Source: Dinghuibacter silviterrae (GTDB lineage Bacteria; Bacteroidota; Bacteroidia; Chitinophagales; Chitinophagaceae). Taken from it: a DNA stretch of 64,000 nucleotides. Below, in pieces: positions 57,934 through 64,000 of this stretch. Location: contig NZ_SODV01000002.1 in assembly GCF_004366355.1 (NCBI RefSeq), positions 846,768 to 910,767 on the forward strand. The letters run 5' to 3'. A program made the position numbers and the translations under genes. The first letter of the stretch is position 1, and each line of letters starts with the position of its first letter. The notes under the pieces are model-generated. The model saw only the letters and a list, made by a program, of their open reading frames with translations, was not told the DNA's origin and did no database searches.

Positions 57934-59013
57934 ATGAAAAAAATACTTGCGGCCGCCCTCGTCCTTCTGGTTTCCTGCCGTCGTACGGAATCCACCCATC
58001 CTGTCCGCCGGGACATCGTGGACGCTGTATTTGCCAGCGGGGACATCGAAACCAAGGATGGATACAAAGTCACCGCCAACGCGGACGGCTACCTGCTCAC
58101 CGCTTACGTAACCGAAGGGGATACGGTGGGTTCGGGCCGTCTTCTTTTCCGTATCGACGGCCGGACCCAGCTGACCCAGGTGGCCAACGCGGGCGATAAT
58201 TATCGTTTTGCCCGCGTTAACAACGAACCGGGATCGCCCCAGCTTGAACAATTGACCTTCCAGATCGTACAGGCAGAAGAAAAATACAAGGTCGATTCCA
58301 CCAATTTCCGGCGCTACGAGCGCCTGTTGCCCACCCAGGCCGTGGCAAAAGTGGACTATGACAATGCCCTGCTGGCGATGCAGAATTCGGCCACCAGTCT
58401 CCAGGTCCTCAGGAAAAACAAAGCTGATCTGGAGCACAACCTTTCCTTAGGCGTGGACAACGCCCGGGCACAGTTGCGGATACAGGAATTGGCAAACGAC
58501 TATTTCCTGGTCCCGGCGGCCCATCCGGGTGTCGTGCTGACGGTCAACAAACGGGCCGGGGAACTGGTCCGGAAAGGGGACGTCCTGGCGACCCTGGCCG
58601 CGGGGAAAATTTACGCGAAGCTGTATATCGCGGAGGATGACATCCAAAGAGTCCGGCCGGGCCAGGCAGTGCTGATTGCCCTCAACACCGACAAAGACAA
58701 GGTCTATAATGCCACCCTTACCAAAATATACCCGTCTTTCGACGACAGCAACCAGGCATTTATTGCCGAAGCGATGTTTACCGGTACAGTACCACCGGAG
58801 CTTAAGGACGGAACCCAGTTGCAGTCGAACATCATCATCAACGAGCGAAAGTCGGCCCTGGTCATCCCCACGGTCTACCTCGAACCCGGGAATAAAGTCT
58901 CCCTGGGTGGCAAGGATAGCGTTGTCCAGACGGGGATCCGCAATCTTGATTATACCGAGGTCTTGGGCGGGCTAAGTGAAAAAGACGACATCACCTTACC
59001 CAACCGGAAATAG
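57934..59013 (+). CDS. HlyD/MacA-type periplasmic adaptor of an ABC efflux system
   Basis: 359 residues with a lipoprotein-like start (MKKILAAALVLLVSCRRT). It has an HlyD fold: biotinyl-like lipoyl part (GDIETKDGYKVTANADGYLL), a long coiled coil (FQIVQAEEKYKVDSTNFRRYERLL), the second lipoyl strand (HPGVVLTVNKRAGELVRKGD) and a beta-barrel/MP region (LYIAEDDIQRVRPGQAVLIALN). It links TolC with the MacB-type permease 2 bases downstream. It could be anchored to the inner membrane by lipid or hydrophobic tail. Confidence 0.9.
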   Translation: MKKILAAALVLLVSCRRTESTHPVRRDIVDAVFASGDIETKDGYKVTANADGYLLTAYVTEGDTVGSGRLLFRIDGRTQLTQVANAGDNYRFARVNNEPGSPQLEQLTFQIVQAEEKYKVDSTNFRRYERLLPTQAVAKVDYDNALLAMQNSATSLQVLRKNKADLEHNLSLGVDNARAQLRIQELANDYFLVPAAHPGVVLTVNKRAGELVRKGDVLATLAAGKIYAKLYIAEDDIQRVRPGQAVLIALNTDKDKVYNATLTKIYPSFDDSNQAFIAEAMFTGTVPPELKDGTQLQSNIIINERKSALVIPTVYLEPGNKVSLGGKDSVVQTGIRNLDYTEVLGGLSEKDDITLPNRK

Positions 59014-59015
59014 CC

Positions 59016-60260
59016 ATGGCCGGGTCTACCAACCAACAAATCGCCACCGTCTACCTCACGTCAAAGCTGAAGCAGACCCTTGTTGCCGTATTGGGCGTCA
59101 CCTTCGGTATTTCCATGTATGTGTTCATGAACAGCTTTATGACGGGCGTAAACGACATCCAGACAGACCTGGCCTTTAGCTCCCTGGCCCATATCCGGGT
59201 GTATAACGACGGTCCGGCGGACAACACCGACCTGGTGAGCAAGGTCCGGCCGGCGGGTACGATCGCCTTTATCCGGAGTGCCCGCATCATCCAGTATACC
59301 GAGGGCATCAAACATTCCGGGGAGATCCTTGCTTTTCTCCGACAGCAACCGGAGCTAACGGCGATCACGCCCCAGGTGAATGTGAATGTATTTTTCCGGA
59401 ACGGGGCCAACCACGTCAACGGTACTTTGTCCGGGGTGGACGTCGAAAACGAAGACAAGGTCTTTCACATTTCCACCTATATGAAGGAAGGCAACTGGAA
59501 GGAATTGAAATACCGGAGCGACGGGGTTTTCCTGGGCACGGGCCTGGCCAGAACGCTCAGTCTGAAGGTCGACGACAACGTCAATGTGCTCACCCCGGAT
59601 GGCGTCAGCAAAACCTTTAAGGTCATCGGCACCTTCGAGACGGGCGTGACCAGCGTCGACAAAACAAAGGCGTACCTCGCCATCGGACCCACCCGCCAGC
59701 TCCTCTCCAAAAACGCAGACTATGTCACCGACATACAGGTGAACATCGCCGACTTTCACCAGGCGACCGCGGTGGCCCACCGGATCGCCCCGGTCTTCCC
59801 TTATAAAACCGAGTCCTGGTCGGAGTCCAACCAGCAGTTGGAAGCGGGTTCCCGGCTCCGGGACATCATTGCGGTAGCGGTGTCCCTGACCATCCTCCTG
59901 GTGGCGGGTTTTGGCATCTACAACATCATGAACATGACCATCAACGAGAAGATACGGGAGATCGCCATCCTGAAGGCCATGGGTTTTGCGGGGAGGGACA
60001 TCACCACGATCTTCCTGACGCTGGCCATGGTGATCGGCGTCGTGGGCGGCGTGATCGGGCTGGGGCTGGGGTATACGGTCTCGGTCACCGTCAACCATAT
60101 ACCGTTCCGGATCGCCAACCTGGAGCACCTGCCGATGGCTTACCGCTGGCAGGACTACCTGTACGCCTTTGCTTTTGGCCTGGCCACGACCTTCGTCGCG
60201 GGGTACCTGCCCGCCCGGAAGGCCTCCAGAATCGATCCGGTAGAAATCATAAGAGGATAG
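59016..60260 (+). CDS. MacB/FtsX-type ABC transporter permease
   Basis: 414 residues with four transmembrane helices: one near the N-terminus (TLVAVLGVTFGISMYVFM) and three in the C-terminal FtsX domain (IIAVAVSLTILLVAGFGIYN, IFLTLAMVIGVVGGVIGLGL, YLYAFAFGLATTFVAGYLP). Between lies the periplasmic MacB_PCD-like domain. MacB proteins do not translocate substrate through the membrane but drive periplasmic substrates out through TolC. It uses the separate ATPase encoded one base downstream, as in LolCDE- and BceAB-like splits. Confidence 0.9.
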   Translation: MAGSTNQQIATVYLTSKLKQTLVAVLGVTFGISMYVFMNSFMTGVNDIQTDLAFSSLAHIRVYNDGPADNTDLVSKVRPAGTIAFIRSARIIQYTEGIKHSGEILAFLRQQPELTAITPQVNVNVFFRNGANHVNGTLSGVDVENEDKVFHISTYMKEGNWKELKYRSDGVFLGTGLARTLSLKVDDNVNVLTPDGVSKTFKVIGTFETGVTSVDKTKAYLAIGPTRQLLSKNADYVTDIQVNIADFHQATAVAHRIAPVFPYKTESWSESNQQLEAGSRLRDIIAVAVSLTILLVAGFGIYNIMNMTINEKIREIAILKAMGFAGRDITTIFLTLAMVIGVVGGVIGLGLGYTVSVTVNHIPFRIANLEHLPMAYRWQDYLYAFAFGLATTFVAGYLPARKASRIDPVEIIRG

Positions 60261-60261
60261 T

Positions 60262-60945
60262 ATGTCTGCAACCATCGCCCTGAGGGCGGAACATATCGTC
60301 AAATACTTTGACCAGCCCGAGCGCTTCCAGGTCCTGAAGGACATCAGCTTCGAAGCACACAAAGGAGAATTCCTTTCCCTGGTCGGCAAGTCAGGCTCCG
60401 GAAAGTCAACGCTGCTCTATGTCTTGTCGACAATGGACACGGGGTATGAAGGAACGCTGTCCATCAACGGAGAAACCCTGACGGGCAAGACCCAAAACGA
60501 GCTCGCCGCTTTCCGGAACGCGCATATCGGCTTTGTCTTCCAGTTCCACTACCTCCTGCCGGAGTTTAGCGTCTTGCATAACGTCATGCTGCCCGGGCTG
60601 AAGCTGAAGCGCAAGCCCCGGGCGGAAGTCGAAGCCGATGCACTGGAGTTGCTGTCCAGCCTCGACCTTCGCGATCAGGCAGTCAAGCTGGCGTCAAAGC
60701 TGTCGGGCGGTCAACAGCAGCGGGTCGCCATTGCCCGGGCGATGATCAACAACCCCTCTATCATCATGGGGGACGAACCGACAGGGAACCTCGATTCGCG
60801 GAACTCGGAGATCGTTTTCGATATCTTCCGGAAACTCACGAGTGAACGGGGACAGACGATCATCACCGTCACCCATGACGACGATTTTGCTCACCGCAGC
60901 GACAGGGTGATCGAGCTGAGCGACGGGCATCTCGTACGGCACTAG
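60262..60945 (+). CDS. MacB/LolD-type ABC transporter ATP-binding protein
   Basis: 227 residues, one nucleotide-binding domain. Walker A GKSGSGKST, Q-loop FQFHYLLPEFSV, signature LSGGQQQR, Walker B IIMGDEP and D-loop GNLDSRNSE with switch His in TVTHDDDFAH. This is the energy-coupling partner of the MacB-type permease. It ends the operon kinase, regulator, TolC, HlyD, permease, ATPase. The convergent TPR kinase follows after 50 bases. Confidence 0.93.
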   Translation: MSATIALRAEHIVKYFDQPERFQVLKDISFEAHKGEFLSLVGKSGSGKSTLLYVLSTMDTGYEGTLSINGETLTGKTQNELAAFRNAHIGFVFQFHYLLPEFSVLHNVMLPGLKLKRKPRAEVEADALELLSSLDLRDQAVKLASKLSGGQQQRVAIARAMINNPSIIMGDEPTGNLDSRNSEIVFDIFRKLTSERGQTIITVTHDDDFAHRSDRVIELSDGHLVRH

Positions 60946-60995
60946 GCATCGCGCGGCCCCGGGCGCGGCAAAGCGGCGGACAGCAAAATGAGCGG

Positions 60996-62861
60996 CTACT
61001 TTCCTGGAATGGGCAGCGCATAGTAGAACATCGCGCCTTTGGTCTTCCCATTTTCCGCCCAGATCCGCCCAAACATCCGGTCGACAAAGTCCTTGCAGAT
61101 CATCAGCGCCACCCCCGCGCCCTTCTCCTTTTCACTGTCATATTTGAGCTCCTTCTTGGCGCCAAAAAGTTGCGGGAGCTTGGAAGGATTGATGCCTTTG
61201 CCTTCATCCTGGATACAGACGATGACCTCATTCCTGGTCAAATGCGCGGAAACGGTGATAAAGCTGCCGTCCGGGGTGAACTTGACCGCGTTGTGGATCA
61301 GGTTCCGGTTGATGAACTGCAGGAGCTCCCGGTCGGCGTGGATAGTGATGGTTTCGGACACCGCATTGACCAGCGCGACATGGCGTTGTTCACCGGTGGG
61401 TAAAAAGGGACGCATGGCCTCGTCCACCAATTCCCTTAGGGAAAGGGGCACGGGTTCGTAGCTAAATCCGGAGAGCTGGCGTTTGATCCATTGAAGGATG
61501 TTCTCGAAAATATCGATCGCGTTGTCCGAGGATACTTCTATGGTTTGGACCAGGAGCTGCATTTCGTCCCGGGACAATGCATCCGGGTCCTTGAGGAGAA
61601 GGGTGAGGTTCTTGGCGGTATTGATGGGCTGACGGAAGTCATGGGCCAGGAGCGAGATCAGCTTGTTGTTGAATTCGTGTTTTTGCTGGAGCTGGTTGTT
61701 CCGTTCGTTGACGACATTGTTGAGCGCTTCCAGGGTGACCGCGTGTTGTTGTTTGAGCCGGTAGAGCTGGAACAGGACCAGACCGATGGCGGCGACCGAA
61801 ATCGAAAAGATGCTTAGGATCAGGATCACCAGTTTCCGGTTTTGGTCACGGGTCCGGGCATTCTCCAGCTCCTTTGTCGCCACGGCATAGTCGATATAGT
61901 CGACGCCGGAGAATACATTGGTGGTGTCCTCTCCGGAATAGATGGTCATGAGCTTTTCCGCGTACGGCTGGGCACCCGCCAGGTTTCCCCTGGCGTGGTA
62001 GTAGTCGTAGAGAATCCGGGAGAAAGACTTGGTGTAGGTATTGTAGTGTTGTGTCTCCGCAATCTGTAAACCCTGCTGATAGTACGCCAGACCTGTATCG
62101 GGTTCGTCCTTTATAAAGTAGTCGCCCAAAGCCTGGAGGATGTCCAGGACGACATAGTTGGCGTCGTGGGCCAGCGCCGTGGTGGCCGCTTCCTTGAGCA
62201 GGGCCACGCCTATGGATCGTTTGCCGATCCGGAGGTCGTTCATCCCTTCTGTCTGGGTGACCATCACCATGGCGTCCTGGTCATGGTCCCTCGTGGCAAT
62301 ATACCGGGCCTTGTCCAGGTAGATCTGGAAGGAATCCTGAGGGATATGGTCCAGGTAGAGGGACAGGTAGTTGACGAGCAGCAGGGCCATGACCGAGTCG
62401 TTGCGCAGGTGCCGTCCCCAGTCGATGGCGTTCCTGAAATACAATTGCCCCTTGTCGTCTTCCCCCCGCTCCTGGAGGACGAGGGCGATGTTCATCGTCA
62501 CTTCCACCGCCTGGGCTGAATCCTTGATCTTTTTATAGATGTCCAGGGCGTCGCTGTAATAACGGAAGGCCAGGGAGGGATTGTTCGCCAGGTCATAGAC
62601 GATCCCGATGTTGTTGAGGGCGTCGGCCCTGCCCTTGTCGTATTGCCGCCGTACGGCGATGGCAAAGGCTTTCCGGGCGTATTCCTGGCAGGAATCGATG
62701 TTGTGCTGATAGGAAAGGAGGGCGATCCTGTTGAGGGCGTCTACGTATTGGTTGCTGTCTTTAATGGTGGGGAGCGCCTGCTGTAAAGCGTTTAACTCCT
62801 GGGACCGGGACATCGCCGGAATCAGAAGTAGGATAAGGATTATACGCAGGCCGTATTTCAT
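60996..62861 (-). CDS. Secreted-sensor TPR histidine kinase
   Basis: 621 residues from the ATG at 62861, with signal peptide MKYGLRIILILLLIPAMSRS. Residues ~25-310 hold TPR repeats in the periplasm (AYQ-like units YQHNIDSCQEYARKAFAIAV, LAFRYYSDALDIYKKI, GLAYYQQGLQIAETQHYN). One transmembrane helix follows (LVILILSIFSISVAAIGLVLF). The kinase has phospho-His in SLLAHDFRQPINTAKNL, the N box NRNLIHNAVKFTPDG, and a G box in KEKGAGVALMICKDFV. No regulator gene is adjacent, so it is an orphan. Such TPR kinases are common in Bacteroidota; the ligand is unknown. Confidence 0.9.
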   Translation of the reverse strand: MKYGLRIILILLLIPAMSRSQELNALQQALPTIKDSNQYVDALNRIALLSYQHNIDSCQEYARKAFAIAVRRQYDKGRADALNNIGIVYDLANNPSLAFRYYSDALDIYKKIKDSAQAVEVTMNIALVLQERGEDDKGQLYFRNAIDWGRHLRNDSVMALLLVNYLSLYLDHIPQDSFQIYLDKARYIATRDHDQDAMVMVTQTEGMNDLRIGKRSIGVALLKEAATTALAHDANYVVLDILQALGDYFIKDEPDTGLAYYQQGLQIAETQHYNTYTKSFSRILYDYYHARGNLAGAQPYAEKLMTIYSGEDTTNVFSGVDYIDYAVATKELENARTRDQNRKLVILILSIFSISVAAIGLVLFQLYRLKQQHAVTLEALNNVVNERNNQLQQKHEFNNKLISLLAHDFRQPINTAKNLTLLLKDPDALSRDEMQLLVQTIEVSSDNAIDIFENILQWIKRQLSGFSYEPVPLSLRELVDEAMRPFLPTGEQRHVALVNAVSETITIHADRELLQFINRNLIHNAVKFTPDGSFITVSAHLTRNEVIVCIQDEGKGINPSKLPQLFGAKKELKYDSEKEKGAGVALMICKDFVDRMFGRIWAENGKTKGAMFYYALPIPGK

Positions 62862-62903
62862 ACAGGCGGTTAGAGACTGATAAGCCAGCCTAAGATACAG
62901 CAT

Positions 62904-63077
62904 TTCCGGGAATTCCCAGCGTTTATGCAGGTAATTGCGGATTCCCGGGCGCCTATAACGTTATAGCACCCTTTTCCTCCAGTAACGTTCTCGGGAACGA
63001 TTGCGTAAAAAAAGTTCATTATATGTAGGGTTGTATAGGAAATATCGGAGTAGAATTGACGGTAGAACTACCGCTAT
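62904..63077. promoter_or_regulatory. Divergent intergenic region with three dyads
   Basis: The 174-base gap between the TPR kinase and the second SusC gene holds GGGAATTCCC (62908-62917), the perfect palindrome CTATAACGTTATAG (62953-62966) and CGTTC-TCGG-GAACG near 62988. TATCTTAG (62890-62897, minus) could be the kinase -7 element. TAGAATTG near 63052 could be the one for SusC. Confidence 0.4.
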
Positions 63078-64000
63078 ATGAAACGATTGCTGTTGCTATG
63101 CCTGGCGCTTTTGCCATGCTTTTCCCTCCTCCTTGCGCAGACCCCCGGGGTAACCGTCATCCACGGGCGGATAACGGATGATACGGGGAATCCCCTCGAA
63201 GGCGCCTCCGTCGTCCTGGCGGGTTCCAAAAAGGGGGTGCAGACCGACCCCAACGGGGCCTTTACCCTTAGTGTACCCAAAGACGGTCACCGCCACCGGA
63301 TCAGTGTCAGCTATGTGGGATTCACCACCCAGGAGGTGGCGATCGAGGGGGATGCCCCCCTCTCGGTCAGGCTGGCCCATGCGTCGGCCGAAGACGAGAT
63401 TGTGATCGGGTACCAGCGCGTACAGCGCCGGGACCTGACCGGGGCGGTGTCCAGCGTGACCGCCCGGCAACTCAAGGATATTCCGATTAACTCCGCCGCC
63501 GACGCGCTTTCCGGCCGCCTGGCGGGTGTGGAGGTGACCAGCGACCAGGGCGCGCCCGGTTCCGACTTTGTCGTCAAGTCCCGGGGGGGTGGGTCCATCA
63601 CCCAGGACAATTCCCCGCTATACATCGTCGACGGGGTACAGGTGGACAACGCTTTGTCCTTCCTGGCGCCCCAGGATATCGCCTCCATCGACTTTCTGAA
63701 GGACGCTGCCAGCACCGCCATCTACGGCGCCCGGGGTGCCAACGGCGTCATGATCATCACGACGAAGGGCGGGCGCAACACCAACGGCAAGATGTCCATC
63801 TCCTATAACGGCCTGGTGGGTTTCTCCGAGTTGCCCAAGGAACTGGGCGTCATGGATCCCTACAACTATGTGGAGTACCAGTGGGAAAGGGACCACTATC
63901 TGTCCCCCCAGGACTCGGCGGTGATACAGATGTATGCCCAGAACTGGTCCGACGTAGCCTCCTATAAAACCAAGCCGGCCACCGACTGGCAACACCTGGT
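63078..64000 (+). CDS. SusC/RagA-family TonB-linked outer-membrane protein, N-terminal part (cut by window edge)
   Basis: The gene runs off the window; 307 residues are visible. Signal peptide MKRLLLLCLALLPCFSLLLAQ, carboxypeptidase regulatory domain (GRITDDTGNPLEGASVVLAG, residues ~29-100), a TonB-box-like EDEIVIGYQRVQRRDLTGAV, and plug motifs DALSGRLAGVEVTSDQGAPG and DFLKDAASTAIYGARGANGV. There is no STN signalling domain, unlike the first SusC in this window, so it is probably not sigma-coupled. A SusD partner is expected just beyond the edge. Confidence 0.93.
   Translation, partial: MKRLLLLCLALLPCFSLLLAQTPGVTVIHGRITDDTGNPLEGASVVLAGSKKGVQTDPNGAFTLSVPKDGHRHRISVSYVGFTTQEVAIEGDAPLSVRLAHASAEDEIVIGYQRVQRRDLTGAVSSVTARQLKDIPINSAADALSGRLAGVEVTSDQGAPGSDFVVKSRGGGSITQDNSPLYIVDGVQVDNALSFLAPQDIASIDFLKDAASTAIYGARGANGVMIITTKGGRNTNGKMSISYNGLVGFSELPKELGVMDPYNYVEYQWERDHYLSPQDSAVIQMYAQNWSDVASYKTKPATDWQHL

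Noticed and set aside
1-64000. CRISPR arrays, rRNA genes, IS elements and transposases
   Set aside because: I looked for regularly spaced repeats, rRNA motifs and transposase signatures on both strands and found none.

Overview
The window looks like a chromosomal piece of a high-GC member of the Bacteroidota, most probably family Chitinophagaceae. The signs are SusC/SusD pairs, a FecI/FecR-type sigma and anti-sigma pair, type IX secretion sorting domains (one type A, one type B), LytS/LytTR two-component pairs, DUF4097, DUF5686 and DUF6268 type proteins, and TAnnTTTG-like promoter elements placed very close to start codons. I place the organism from gene content only; no 16S gene is present.

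Layout. 0-3.2 kb: the end of a phosphotransferase-like gene and a stand-alone A-PCP-TE non-ribosomal peptide synthetase. 3.4-11.4 kb: a carbohydrate-uptake locus (ECF sigma, FecR anti-sigma, SusC, SusD, secreted GH5 enzyme with a ricin-type domain). 11.5-14.9 kb: a two-gene operon of a flavin amino-acid oxidase and a pyruvate/indolepyruvate-type decarboxylase. 15-20.7 kb: a type IX secreted repeat protein, a LytS/LytTR pair and an outer-membrane barrel. 20.7-26 kb: small enzymes, tRNA-Cys(GCA), a RhuM-Fic fusion, an unknown protein, a DUF1223 lipoprotein and an ECF sigma with its YCII partner. 26.1-37.9 kb: a type B sorted surface protein, exonuclease III, two large outer-membrane proteins, a Na+/H+ antiporter, an AraC regulator and a beta-propeller protein. 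38-46.3 kb: a small regulator operon and a TonB receptor operon sharing a duplicated upstream element, an ABC ATPase, a ThuA-like protein, and a GntR regulator overlapping a GH30-like glycosidase. 46.2-48 kb: an AbiE-like nucleotidyltransferase and winged-helix pair, and a cupin. 48-50.8 kb: ECF sigma, zinc-finger/HEAT anti-sigma and two DUF4097 proteins. 50.9-51.8 kb: two facing genes for small double-glycine-leader, cysteine-rich peptides around a decayed thioredoxin gene. 51.8-54.7 kb: an NTF2-like protein, a serine hydrolase, and a divergent S24-like regulator and excisionase-like pair. 54.7-60.9 kb: LytS/LytTR followed by a TolC-HlyD-MacB-type exporter. 61-64 kb: a TPR histidine kinase and the start of a second SusC.

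The most unusual content is the 50.9-51.8 kb peptide locus. Two precursors, one only 51 residues long, have a leader ending in Gly-Gly followed by cores with inhibitor-cystine-knot cysteine spacing. They look like bacterial knottin-type secreted peptides. A remnant of a TlpA-like disulfide oxidoreductase lies between them, and a MacAB/TolC-like exporter lies about 5 kb downstream. A second notable signal is an almost identical 21-bp element in front of two neighbouring operons around a small winged-helix regulator. A third is the frequent placement of the -7 promoter element 2-13 bases from the start codon, which predicts many leaderless or nearly leaderless mRNAs.
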